Shown: in pieces, positions 36,765 through 45,437 of the stretch
Numbering within the stretch: the first letter of the stretch is position 1
How the letters are laid out: each line of letters starts with the position of its first letter
Source: Zhongshania antarctica
GTDB taxonomy: Bacteria > Pseudomonadota > Gammaproteobacteria > Pseudomonadales > Spongiibacteraceae
Direction: 5' to 3'
NCBI RefSeq assembly: GCF_014202945.1
Contig: NZ_JACHHW010000003.1
Coordinates: 395,853 to 459,852, forward strand
DNA: 64,000 nucleotides
Notes under the pieces: model-generated
The model's input: only the letters and a program-made list of their open reading frames with translations
Told to the model about the DNA's origin: nothing
The model's database searches: none
Translations under genes and position numbers: made by a program

Positions 36765-37447
36765 GTAATGTTCCCATTATTGCCATCGACGGCCCCAGCG
36801 GTTCCGGCAAAGGTACTTTGTGTCAGACCTTGGCGCGTCATTTTGGCTGGCACTTATTAGACAGTGGCGCTTTATACCGTTTAACGGGTATGGCAGCTGA
36901 TCGTCACGGTATAGCACTAAACGACGAGCTGGCCGTTGCAGAGCTGGCCAAAAATTTAGATGTGCAGTTTGTGCCCGGCGCTGATGGCGAGCCGACTTTG
37001 GTGTTGCTGGAAGGCGATGACGTGAGTGGTGAGTTGCGCACTGAGAAAACGGGTTTGCTCGCCTCAAAAGTCGCTGTTCTGGGAGCGGTGCGGGATGCCT
37101 TGTTGCAGCGCCAGCGCGATTTTGCGCAGTTACCTGGCCTTGTGGCTGACGGCCGCGACATGGGTACAGTGGTGTTTACCGATGCGCCGCTCAAGATATT
37201 TTTAACCGCCAGCGCCGAGGAACGCGCCGAGCGCCGCTATAAGCAGTTGAAATCAAAGGGTGATAATGTTAATCTCGCGACCCTTTTAATGGAGATTCAG
37301 GCTCGAGATAAGCGAGATTCTGAGCGCGAACTGGCTCCATTAAAGCCCGCTGCTGACGCGATACAGCTTGATAGCAGTGGTTTGGGAATAGAAGAAGTGT
37401 TCGAACGGGTGTTGGCAGAAGCCAAGATTCGACTGCCTAGTTTGTAA
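36761..37447 (+). CDS. cmk: Cytidylate kinase
   Basis: Phosphorylates CMP and dCMP. The P-loop [14 protein letters not shown] is at residues 8-21, DSGALYR binds the nucleoside, and [16 protein letters not shown] and [10 protein letters not shown] belong to the nucleotide-binding lid region. The 228-residue length is standard. Its place between aroA and rpsA is conserved across gammaproteobacteria. Confidence 0.97.
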   Translation: MSNVPIIAIDGPSGSGKGTLCQTLARHFGWHLLDSGALYRLTGMAADRHGIALNDELAVAELAKNLDVQFVPGADGEPTLVLLEGDDVSGELRTEKTGLLASKVAVLGAVRDALLQRQRDFAQLPGLVADGRDMGTVVFTDAPLKIFLTASAEERAERRYKQLKSKGDNVNLATLLMEIQARDKRDSERELAPLKPAADAIQLDSSGLGIEEVFERVLAEAKIRLPSL

Positions 37448-37581
37448 AAGCGGGCAAAAAACCGTCACAGACAGCGCAAATACCAGCTGGCGTTGTTTTG
37501 GGGCAATATGAATTGACCCGTGTAAGCTGGATACGCGGCGATACGGTGGCGATGCCACTATTAATACTCAGGTAATGACTA

Positions 37582-39264
37582 ATGAGCGAGAGCTTTGCTG
37601 ATCTATTTGAAGAAAGTTTAAAAACCATTGATATGAAACCCGGTTCAATCGTGACCGGTGTTGTTATCGATATTGACAGTGATTGGGTTACCGTTCACGC
37701 CGGACTGAAATCTGAGGGTGTTATTCCTCGCGAGCAGTTCCTTAGCGAAAGCGGTGAGTTCATTCTGGCAATTGGTGACGAAGTTCAAGTTGCTCTAGAG
37801 TCGGTAGAAGACGGCTTCGGCGAAACTAAACTGTCACGTGAAAAAGCCAAGCGTGCTGAAGCATGGACTACTCTTGAAGCTGCCTATGAAGCTGAAGAAA
37901 CCGTTATCGGTATCATCAATGGCAAGGTTAAAGGTGGTTTTACTGTCGACATCAACAGCATCCGCGCGTTTCTGCCCGGTTCATTGGTTGACGTTCGTCC
38001 GGTTCGCGATACTGCGCACCTCGAAGGCAAAGAACTCGAATTCAAAGTCATTAAGCTGGACCAGAAGCGCAACAACGTTGTTGTTTCTCGTCGCGCCGTT
38101 CTTGAGAGCGTAAACAGCGAAGAGCGCGAAGCGCTACTCGAATCTCTGCAAGAAGGCATGATTGTTAAAGGTATTGTTAAGAACCTGACTGACTACGGCG
38201 CATTCGTAGATCTGGGCGGTATTGACGGCCTGTTGCACATCACCGATATGGCTTGGAAGCGTATTAAGCACCCAAGCGAGATCGTGAATGTTGGCGACGA
38301 AATTGACGTTCGTATTCTTAAGTTCGACCGTGAGCGCAATCGCGTATCATTGGGTCTGAAACAGCTTGGCGAAGATCCATGGGTGGCTATCAAAGGCCGT
38401 TACCCAGAGAATTCACGCGTTAAAGCCAAGGTTACTAATCTGACTGACTACGGCTGCTTCGCTGAAATCGAAGAAGGCGTTGAAGGTTTGGTTCACGTTT
38501 CAGAAATGGATTGGACCAACAAAAACATTCACCCCTCTAAAGTGGTTAATGTTGGCGACGAAGTAGAAGTGATGATCCTGGATATCGACGAAGAGCGTCG
38601 TCGTATTTCTCTTGGTATCAAACAGTGCCAGCAGAACCCATGGGATGCTTTCGGTGGCCAGTTCACTAAAGGCGACAAGATCAAGGGCGCTATCAAGTCG
38701 ATCACTGACTTCGGTATCTTCATCGGTCTAGACGGCAACATCGACGGTCTGGTTCACTTGTCAGACATTTCTTGGAACGAAACTGGCGAAGAAGCCGTGC
38801 GTAAGTTCAAGAAAGGCGACGAGATCGAGACGGTAATCCTGTCTATCGATCCTGAGCGCGAGCGTATTTCTTTGGGCATTAAGCAGCTTGAAGACGACCC
38901 GTTCTCTAACTACGTTGCTGAAAACGACAAAGGCGCCATTGTAAATGGTGTTGTTAAAGAAGTTGACGCTAAAGCCGCTATCATCGTGTTGAGCGAAGAA
39001 GTGGAAGGCGTACTGAAAGCCTCAGAAATCAGCCGTGATAAAGTTGAAGATGCGCGCAACGTCCTTAAAGTGGGCGAGACCGTTGAAGTTAAGATTATCA
39101 GTGTTGATCGCAAGAACCGCGCAATGACCTTGTCTATTAAAGCCAAGGACGTTGACGACGAGAAAGAAGCAGTTAAGTCACTGCGTGAGAAGGACACTGA
39201 GACCGTTGCACCTGCAACCACTATCGGTGACTTGATCAAAGCTCAGATGGAAAACAAAGACTAA
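37582..39264 (+). CDS. rpsA: 30S ribosomal protein S1
   Basis: Binds mRNA and helps initiation on structured or leaderless-weak sites. It contains six S1 (OB-fold) repeats, visible as recurring segments such as [38 protein letters not shown] and [17 protein letters not shown]. The 560-residue length agrees with E. coli (557). Codon use is strongly biased (GAA, GGC, GTT, CGT), as expected for high expression. The 134-base gap after cmk probably has its own promoter. Confidence 0.98.
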   Translation: MSESFADLFEESLKTIDMKPGSIVTGVVIDIDSDWVTVHAGLKSEGVIPREQFLSESGEFILAIGDEVQVALESVEDGFGETKLSREKAKRAEAWTTLEAAYEAEETVIGIINGKVKGGFTVDINSIRAFLPGSLVDVRPVRDTAHLEGKELEFKVIKLDQKRNNVVVSRRAVLESVNSEEREALLESLQEGMIVKGIVKNLTDYGAFVDLGGIDGLLHITDMAWKRIKHPSEIVNVGDEIDVRILKFDRERNRVSLGLKQLGEDPWVAIKGRYPENSRVKAKVTNLTDYGCFAEIEEGVEGLVHVSEMDWTNKNIHPSKVVNVGDEVEVMILDIDEERRRISLGIKQCQQNPWDAFGGQFTKGDKIKGAIKSITDFGIFIGLDGNIDGLVHLSDISWNETGEEAVRKFKKGDEIETVILSIDPERERISLGIKQLEDDPFSNYVAENDKGAIVNGVVKEVDAKAAIIVLSEEVEGVLKASEISRDKVEDARNVLKVGETVEVKIISVDRKNRAMTLSIKAKDVDDEKEAVKSLREKDTETVAPATTIGDLIKAQMENKD

Positions 39265-39274
39265 GGTCTGCGTG

Positions 39275-39302
39275 ACGCGCACTTATTGTGATAAGTGCGC
39301 GT
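39275..39302 (+). terminator. Strong hairpin after rpsA without a T tract
   Basis: ACGCGCACTTAT and ATAAGTGCGCGT form a perfect 12-bp stem with a TGTG loop 10 bases after the rpsA stop. No T run follows, so it may be a pause, an mRNA 3'-end stabiliser or a processing site rather than a plain terminator. Confidence 0.55.
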
Positions 39303-39370
39303 AACTATCTGGCTTATATGCAAAAAAATGCTAAGCTAGGCTTGAATGTTGGCGACAACGGGAACAAGCA

Positions 39371-39667
39371 ATGACCAAATCCGAGTTAATAGAACTAATC
39401 GCAGAGCACCAGCCTCAGCTGTCTCACAAGGACATTGAGTTGGCAGTGAAAACCATGATTGAGCATATGTCTCAGGTCTTGGCGACTGGCGATCGTATAG
39501 AAATACGCGGCTTTGGCAGTTTTTCGCTGCATTATCGGGAGCCTCGCATGGGGCGAAATCCAAAAACCGGTGATACAGTTGAGCTGCCTGGTAAATATGT
39601 TCCTCATTTCAAACCTGGTAAAGAATTGCGAGAGCGGGTAAACCTGAGTATTCAATCGGGCGCTTAG
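39371..39667 (+). CDS. ihfB: Integration host factor beta subunit
   Basis: DNA-bending protein of 98 residues, half of the IHF heterodimer (the alpha gene lies at 59.2 kb). It starts [17 protein letters not shown] and has the arm [22 protein letters not shown], which contains the conserved Pro that intercalates into DNA. Its position after rpsA is the conserved one. It is followed by an intrinsic terminator. Confidence 0.97.
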   Translation: MTKSELIELIAEHQPQLSHKDIELAVKTMIEHMSQVLATGDRIEIRGFGSFSLHYREPRMGRNPKTGDTVELPGKYVPHFKPGKELRERVNLSIQSGA

Positions 39668-39697
39668 TTGCGGTATCTGCTGGCGTTATTTTTTAAG

Positions 39698-39732
39698 AAA
39701 CGGTATGGTCTTTGGCTATATCGTTTTTTTTT
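39698..39732 (+). terminator. Intrinsic terminator after ihfB, just before lapA
   Basis: AAACGGTATGGT pairs with GCTATATCGTTT (12 positions, three of them G-T) around a short loop, followed by nine T. It ends only 17 bases before the lapA ATG, so lapA-lapB transcription depends on read-through or on an internal promoter. Confidence 0.7.
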
Positions 39733-39748
39733 GTGTGGATGAAACTGG

Positions 39749-40045
39749 ATGCGCCTCATAGGTTCGATATTAGTGATTGTATTACTGCTTGCGGTGCTGG
39801 GCATTGGCTTGCTTTTTACACTAGAAAACGACGCGCTTGTGCCGCTGAATGTTCTGATTGCGGAGCTTCCTGCACAACGTCTGTCAACATGGATAATACT
39901 CGCGTTCTTCTTTGGGGGCGTATGCGGTCTATTGGCTGCGTCAATTGCCATATTGCGCCTTCAGGCGTCCCGGTTAAGCCTGCGCCGCCAGTTGGCTGCC
40001 AAGCCCGGTAAAGCGGTCGTGGAGAGTCGTGGTGCGGGTGTCTGA
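39749..40045 (+). CDS. lapA: Lipopolysaccharide assembly protein A (LapA, DUF1049)
   Basis: Inner-membrane protein of 98 residues with two transmembrane helices (about 3-23 and 44-66) and a basic cytoplasmic end, the DUF1049 pattern. With LapB it adjusts LPS synthesis by controlling FtsH-mediated turnover of LpxC. The gene sits directly before lapB with a six-base gap. The upstream Shine-Dalgarno is weak (TGGAT). Confidence 0.9.
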   Translation: MRLIGSILVIVLLLAVLGIGLLFTLENDALVPLNVLIAELPAQRLSTWIILAFFFGGVCGLLAASIAILRLQASRLSLRRQLAAKPGKAVVESRGAGV

Positions 40046-40051
40046 GTTTAA

Positions 40052-41248
40052 ATGAGCAATGAGTTACTGCAGTTTGGGTTTTTTGTGGTCGCGGTGTCAG
40101 CGGGGTGGTTAGCGGGTTATTGCTATCGGCCACGGTTTGAAAAAAAAGACACTGATACCAGTAGCTCGTATTATAAAGGTCTTAATTACTTGCTCAGCGA
40201 ACAGCCCGATGCTGCGGTGATGACGGTAATTAATGATTTGCCAGTCAATCTTGAAACACTTCCTACCCATTTAGCGCTCGGTAATTTACTGCGCAGTAAA
40301 GGTGAGGTTGATGGCGCGATCCGTGTCCATCAAAATTTGTTGTCGCGACCAAGTCTACCCCGAGAAAAACTTCACCAAGTCCATCTAGAGCTGGCTCGAG
40401 ATTATATTTCTGCGGGTGTGTTAGATCGCGCTGAGCGCTTATTGAAAGATGTGGTCGATGAGTCAGAGGTGTTTCGCGCTGATGCCTTAGAGCATTTGCA
40501 GCATATTTATCAGACTGAACGCGAGTGGGATCACGCTATAGCCGTCGCGCTGCGCCGCTTGCCGCCCCGCAGTTGGTTGAAAAAGGCCCCGGTTGCTGGG
40601 CCTGCGGATCGCCGAGTTGAGCGCGCCTTAAGTCATTTTTATTGCGAAAAAGCCCAGTTGCTATTGGCCGAGCACAATTACAAAGAGGCGATAGTGGCCC
40701 TGCAAAGCGCCCGGCAGTTTGACCGGGATAATGTTCGCGCCTATATGCTGTCGGCCAATATTGCACTCAAACAACACAAGCCCGAGCTGGCGCTGGACTT
40801 ACTGCATACCGCAATCGATAGGCAGGCGGCGTTTAGCTCGGAAATGTTGCCTTTGTTTCGCGAGGCCTTTGCTCGTTTTGGCGGGCGAGACGCTTATTTA
40901 GATGCCTTGCTTGGTATTGCTAAAAATACCGAGAGCTCAGCCTTTATTATTGAGGCGGCTGACTTGATGGCGGCCAAGGATGGCAGCGAGTTAACGCTTC
41001 AATATTTATTGGATGCAGCTCGTCAGCGTCCTACCCTTGGCTTATTGACAAAGGTGCTTGAGCAGCCCACGGCGGGAAGCGGTCAAACACTGGAGCTGGT
41101 GCAGGAGGTTTTGCTGAAATTGCGGGCAGAGCGCCCGGCCTATCGCTGCCGACAGTGCGGCTTTTCCGGTCAAAAGTTGCACTGGTTGTGTCCCAGTTGT
41201 GAGCAGTGGGGTACCATAACGCCCATTCGCGGAACCCAGGGTGATTAA
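40052..41248 (+). CDS. lapB: Lipopolysaccharide assembly protein B (LapB/YciM)
   Basis: TPR protein of 398 residues that recruits LpxC to FtsH. It has an N-terminal membrane anchor (LLQFGFFVVAVSAGWLAGY), a series of TPR repeats from about residue 40 to 340, and a C-terminal rubredoxin-like zinc knot with CRQCGF and CPSCEQWG. Length and order match E. coli LapB (389). It follows lapA directly and precedes pyrF, the conserved arrangement. Confidence 0.95.
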   Translation: MSNELLQFGFFVVAVSAGWLAGYCYRPRFEKKDTDTSSSYYKGLNYLLSEQPDAAVMTVINDLPVNLETLPTHLALGNLLRSKGEVDGAIRVHQNLLSRPSLPREKLHQVHLELARDYISAGVLDRAERLLKDVVDESEVFRADALEHLQHIYQTEREWDHAIAVALRRLPPRSWLKKAPVAGPADRRVERALSHFYCEKAQLLLAEHNYKEAIVALQSARQFDRDNVRAYMLSANIALKQHKPELALDLLHTAIDRQAAFSSEMLPLFREAFARFGGRDAYLDALLGIAKNTESSAFIIEAADLMAAKDGSELTLQYLLDAARQRPTLGLLTKVLEQPTAGSGQTLELVQEVLLKLRAERPAYRCRQCGFSGQKLHWLCPSCEQWGTITPIRGTQGD

Positions 41249-41257
41249 GTAAATATT

Positions 41258-41968
41258 ATGAGTTCAAAAACACCACTTTCCCCAGTCATTATTGCCTTGG
41301 ATTTTGCAAGGCGTGCCGAACTAGATGCGCTGGTCGATCAGTTGGATCCAAGTCAGTGTCGTCTAAAAGTCGGTAAAGAGCTTTTTACCTTATTTGGTCC
41401 AGAGATAGTAAGAAGCCTACAGCAGCGCGGCTTCGAAGTATTTCTCGATTTAAAATTTCACGATATTCCCAATACCACAGCCGCGGCAGTGGCCGCTGCC
41501 GCCGAACTCGGCGTGTGGATGGTGAATGTGCATGCCAGTGGCGGCGCAAAAATGATGTCAGCTGCCAAAACGGCCTTGCTGCCCTACGGTAAAGACGCGC
41601 CCTTGCTGATTGCTGTCACCGTGTTAACGTCGATGCATAGTGATGAATTGGCGGCGATTGGCGTGGCGGGTGATGCGCCAGCCCAGGTGTCGCGGCTCGC
41701 GGCGCTGACTGCTGAATGTGGTTTAGATGGTGTGGTTTGCTCTGCGCAGGAGACGCCAATATTGCGGGCTCAAAGTTCAGATCAGTTCCTGCTAGTGACG
41801 CCAGGGATACGTCCCGCCGGTAGCGAACTCGGTGACCAGACACGGGTCGCGACACCAGCCGATGCGATGGCGATGGGCAGTAGTCATTTAGTTATTGGGC
41901 GGCCGGTTACGCGTAGCGCGAACCCTTTAGCGGCCCTCAAGGCTATTAATCAATCATTGGGCTATTGA
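41258..41968 (+). CDS. pyrF: Orotidine 5'-phosphate decarboxylase
   Basis: Last step of de novo UMP synthesis. A TIM-barrel enzyme of 236 residues with the catalytic [10 protein letters not shown] (Lys66) and the phosphate-binding VTPGIRP. It begins nine bases after lapB, so the two are likely co-transcribed, as in E. coli. Confidence 0.96.
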   Translation: MSSKTPLSPVIIALDFARRAELDALVDQLDPSQCRLKVGKELFTLFGPEIVRSLQQRGFEVFLDLKFHDIPNTTAAAVAAAAELGVWMVNVHASGGAKMMSAAKTALLPYGKDAPLLIAVTVLTSMHSDELAAIGVAGDAPAQVSRLAALTAECGLDGVVCSAQETPILRAQSSDQFLLVTPGIRPAGSELGDQTRVATPADAMAMGSSHLVIGRPVTRSANPLAALKAINQSLGY

Positions 41969-42016
41969 GCTAGAGTGCATTCGGCTAAATGGCTTGTTAA
42001 AAATAAGGAAGTTAAT

Positions 42017-42982
42017 GTGGCCTATATAGATGTGTTTAACGGCGATGCCGACGGTTTGTGTTCGCTGGTGCAATTGCGCAATGCAAATCCGGTGGTGAGT
42101 CGTCTTGTAACCGGCGTAAAACGCGATATCGATTTATTAGATCGGGTAACGGTTAGCGAGGGCGATCAGCTCACGGTACTGGACGTGTCGCTTGATAAAA
42201 ACCGCGTGGGTTTAAAGGCGGCGCTGGAGGCGGGCGCCGAGGTAACCTACGTTGATCACCATTTTGCCGGCGATATTCCTCAGCACCCTAAGTTAACTGC
42301 GCACATCAATACCGCGTCTGACGTGTGTACCAGTTTATTGGTAAATGGCATGTTAAAGGGCCAATTTGCAGAGTGGGCCGTTGTTGGCGCCTTTGGCGAT
42401 AATTTGCGCAATAGCGCCGTGGCAGTGGCTAAGCCCCTTGACCTCAGCGCTGCTGAATTAGAGCTGCTCGAGAATTTGGGAATCTACCTTAATTATAATG
42501 GCTATGGCGCGAGCATTGAAGATTTGCACTTTGATCCTGAAGCGCTCTACCGCAGCATTGCTCCCTTCGCGAGTCCGCGTGCTTTTATTCTAGAGGCGAA
42601 GGAGACTTTTTCTCAGCTTGAAGAAGGCTATAAAAACGATATGCGCGCTGCTAGCGAATTGCCAGCGGCCCACAGCGATAGGGCGACGGCGGTATTTATA
42701 CTGCCGGACGAGCGCTGGGCGCGCAGGGTGAGTGGCGTGTATAGCAATGACCTCGCCAACGATAGTCCTGATCGTGCTCACGCCGTGCTCACTGAAAAAC
42801 AAAATGGCAATTATCTAGTCAGTATTCGCGCACCCTTAAATAATAAGCGCGACGCTGATGAGTTTTGTCGGCAATTTGCCACTGGTGGCGGCCGAGCGGC
42901 AGCGGCGGGTATTAACGACTTGCCAATGACCAGTCTCACTAATTTTATTGATCGCTTCCAGTCTTTCTACGGGAACATGTAA
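42017..42982 (+). CDS. DHH-family phosphoesterase
   Basis: Protein of 321 residues. The N-terminal DHH domain has DVFNGDADGLCSLVQL and YVDHHFAGD, the metal-binding Asp/His motifs of RecJ/NrnA-like phosphoesterases. The C-terminal DHHA1 part ends FATGGGRAAAAGI. Substrate is uncertain: a nano-RNA, cyclic dinucleotide product or pAp are possible for the superfamily. GTG 42017 is chosen because AAGGAA stands six bases before it and the domain begins there; the frame itself is open from 41975. Confidence 0.83.
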   Translation: MAYIDVFNGDADGLCSLVQLRNANPVVSRLVTGVKRDIDLLDRVTVSEGDQLTVLDVSLDKNRVGLKAALEAGAEVTYVDHHFAGDIPQHPKLTAHINTASDVCTSLLVNGMLKGQFAEWAVVGAFGDNLRNSAVAVAKPLDLSAAELELLENLGIYLNYNGYGASIEDLHFDPEALYRSIAPFASPRAFILEAKETFSQLEEGYKNDMRAASELPAAHSDRATAVFILPDERWARRVSGVYSNDLANDSPDRAHAVLTEKQNGNYLVSIRAPLNNKRDADEFCRQFATGGGRAAAAGINDLPMTSLTNFIDRFQSFYGNM

Positions 42983-42986
42983 TTTA

Positions 42987-44762
42987 ATGATGTTCAGCGT
43001 TGATGCATGGATTGTTTTGGGGGTGATTTCTGCCTGCTTAGTGGCCTTAATATTTAGTCGTCGCCCGCCGGATATGATCTTATGCGGTGGCGTTGTGGTC
43101 TTGCTTTTGCTTGGGGTGCTATCCCCAAAAGAGGCTTTAGCGGGGATGTCGAATGAGGGGATGGTCACGGTTGGCGTGCTGTTTATTGTCGCTCAAGCGC
43201 TCTCTGAAACCGGTGTGGTCAGCTGGATTTCGCACAGCATGTTGGGCCGGCCAAAGTCGGCGCGGGTAGCCCAGCTTCGCCTAATGGCGCCAGTGGCGGC
43301 CTTTAGTACGATTCTCAATAACACTCCCGTTGTGGCGATGATGATTCCTGCGGTGCGGGACTGGGCTAAGCGCAATAATTTGCCTGTTTCTCAGCTGATG
43401 ATTCCCCTTAGCTACGCCGCTATTGTCGGCGGTACCTGCACCTTGATTGGCACCAGTACCAATTTAGTCGTTAACGGTATGTTGCTGCATTCGCTTCCAG
43501 AACAAGCGCTAGGCATGTTCGATCTGGCGTGGGTCGGCTTGCCCTGTGTTCTTTTGGTTATTGGCTTTACAATTTTAACAAGCCGTCGCTTGCTCCCTTC
43601 GAGCAAAGGAAAAGCTGAGCGTTTTGGCGATACCCGTCAGTATATTGTCGAGATGATGGTGGACGACAGTAGCCCTATGATTGGCCAGTCGATTGAGGAA
43701 GCTGGTTTGCGGCAATTGCCCGCCATGTTCCTCATTGAGATTGTGCGTGACGAGCGCTTAATGACGGTGGTCTCGCCCAAAGAAATCCTGATGGCGGGGG
43801 ATCGCTTGATCTTTGCGGGTGATGTGCGTTCAGTGGTGGATTTGAAAAATTTCCACGGACTGCGTTTAGCTGAAGATCAGGCCTTTAAATTGGGGGAAAA
43901 TAATTTATCGCGCTGCCTAGCCGAAGTCGTGATCTCACCGAACTTTCCTCACTTGGGACGTATGGTTCGGGATATGAAATTTCGGAACAATTACGGTGCG
44001 GCGATTATCGCGATTTCCCGCAATGGTGAGCAACTCAAGGGCCGTATCGGCGACGTCGAGCTTGAGCCAGGTGATACTCTCTTACTGGAGGCCTATGAAG
44101 ATTTTGTGCCAAACCAGCGCTATTCACGGGATTTTCTGCTGGTTAGTGAAATAGAGAACTCGCGGCCAGTGCGTCATGAGCATCGTTTCCGTGCGGGTAT
44201 TATCATGGCTGTGATGGTTGTTGTCGTTGCAGTTGGTTGGTTGTCGATGCTCAAGGCCGCGTTTCTTGCTGCGGGCCTGATGATCGCCACGCGCTGTATA
44301 CGCGCAGCTGATGCTACGCGCAGTGTGGATTGGCAGATATTGCTGGTGATTGCGGCGTCGATAGCACTCGGCGGCTCACTAGAGTCTACCGGGGCGGCAT
44401 CCGTTATTGCAGGTCAAATCGTTGGTCTGGCGGCGGGTTCGCCAATGGCCACCTTGATTGCCATCTTTGTCGTGACTACATTATTTTCAGCAGTGATCTC
44501 AAATTTGGCTGCGGCGGTGATTGTATTTCCCATCGCCTTGGCGGCGAGTCAGCAGCTTGAGGTTAGCATGTTGCCTTTTGCGGTTACCTTGATGATGGCG
44601 GCCTCAGCGAGCTTTGCGACGCCTATTGGCTATCAGACCAATCTTATGGTCTACGGCCCAGGCGACTACCGCTTTAGCGATTTCTTCAAAATTGGGGTGC
44701 CGCTCACTGTTTTGGTGGGGGTGACGACTATTCTGATTGTACCCTTGGTCTGGCCATTTTGA
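42987..44762 (+). CDS. SLC13-family permease with two cytoplasmic RCK/TrkA_C domains
   Basis: Membrane transporter of 591 residues. N-terminal helices include NNTPVVAMMIPAV and the TSTNLVVNG segment, the two SLC13/DASS signature regions. A central cytoplasmic part (about 205-400) contains two TrkA_C domains (EMMVDDSSPMIGQSIEEAGL and LAEVVISPNFPHLGRMV), then helices with FSAVISNLAAAVIVFP and FATPIGYQTNLMVYGPG close the protein. Substrates in this subgroup include sulfate and other anions; which one is open. ATG 42987 fits the membrane start; an earlier ATG at 42948 lies inside the DHH gene. Confidence 0.88.
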   Translation: MMFSVDAWIVLGVISACLVALIFSRRPPDMILCGGVVVLLLLGVLSPKEALAGMSNEGMVTVGVLFIVAQALSETGVVSWISHSMLGRPKSARVAQLRLMAPVAAFSTILNNTPVVAMMIPAVRDWAKRNNLPVSQLMIPLSYAAIVGGTCTLIGTSTNLVVNGMLLHSLPEQALGMFDLAWVGLPCVLLVIGFTILTSRRLLPSSKGKAERFGDTRQYIVEMMVDDSSPMIGQSIEEAGLRQLPAMFLIEIVRDERLMTVVSPKEILMAGDRLIFAGDVRSVVDLKNFHGLRLAEDQAFKLGENNLSRCLAEVVISPNFPHLGRMVRDMKFRNNYGAAIIAISRNGEQLKGRIGDVELEPGDTLLLEAYEDFVPNQRYSRDFLLVSEIENSRPVRHEHRFRAGIIMAVMVVVVAVGWLSMLKAAFLAAGLMIATRCIRAADATRSVDWQILLVIAASIALGGSLESTGAASVIAGQIVGLAAGSPMATLIAIFVVTTLFSAVISNLAAAVIVFPIALAASQQLEVSMLPFAVTLMMAASASFATPIGYQTNLMVYGPGDYRFSDFFKIGVPLTVLVGVTTILIVPLVWPF

Positions 44763-44799
44763 GGCGGGGTCTTTAGGCGCTGAAACTTCAAACCTTGGT

Positions 44800-45177
44800 T
44801 TAGTCGCAGCGTCGCTCGCTTAATTTTATGACTTGATTGCGCTTACGTAGCATGGCTTGGTCGGCAATGACGACGGTTGTGTGCTGCGCCCCAAAGCCAT
44901 TTTCCGCTAAGAATTCACAAACGCCTTTAGCGTAGCTTTTGGCCTTAGTTTTGTCTTTGTTGACTGCAATCAATAAGGCGTCGTGTCGAAGCCACATTGC
45001 ATCTACTGGGCTTTTACTCGCCGCAGTTTCAATGGCTCGCTCGATTTTTTTGTGGGCATTGCTAAATTCAGAACCCGCCTGCGCTGGTAGAATTGTCAGA
45101 CCACTGCTGAGTAGCACAATACCTATAGTTGTACTGAAATTGGCACTTCTGGGTTTCCATATGGGTATATTCAGCAT
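44800..45177 (-). CDS. Small secreted protein of unknown function
   Basis: Unrecognised protein of 125 residues. A signal peptide (hydrophobic 17-31, cleavage after AQA at about 34) is followed by a short helical domain with two Cys (87 and 124) that could form a disulfide in the periplasm. It is convergent with the SLC13 gene and divergent from the TonB-dependent receptor, with about 260 bases between. It resembles no family that I know. Confidence 0.6.
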   Translation of the reverse strand: MLNIPIWKPRSANFSTTIGIVLLSSGLTILPAQAGSEFSNAHKKIERAIETAASKSPVDAMWLRHDALLIAVNKDKTKAKSYAKGVCEFLAENGFGAQHTTVVIADQAMLRKRNQVIKLSERRCD

Positions 45178-45362
45178 TGGTTTATTCGCAATAATAACAA
45201 GGGTGGTCAGCGGTGAGTATAGCCCAGTCTCCCCAAAAGTGGGTAAGTCGGGTGTTGTTCAAATAAAGCGGCTTCGATTCAGTCTGCATGCGGGCGATGG
45301 AATTACTGTGTCACTTGGCTGCACTGGCTGGGGCGGGGTTCAGTACAATCACTACTAATACA

Positions 45363-45390
45363 TTGATTTGCCGCATTGTGTCGTTATACT
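45363..45390 (+). promoter_or_regulatory. Possible promoter of the TonB-dependent receptor gene
   Basis: TTGATT (45363-45368) and TATACT (45385-45390) with a 16-base spacer, 48 bases before the receptor start. A second AT-rich -10-like element, TACAAT, lies at 45405. No Fur-like box is evident. Confidence 0.35.
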
Positions 45391-45437
45391 GGCTTTGCTT
45401 GCTATACAATAAAAATAAATGTGCATCCCGAGTCCTT

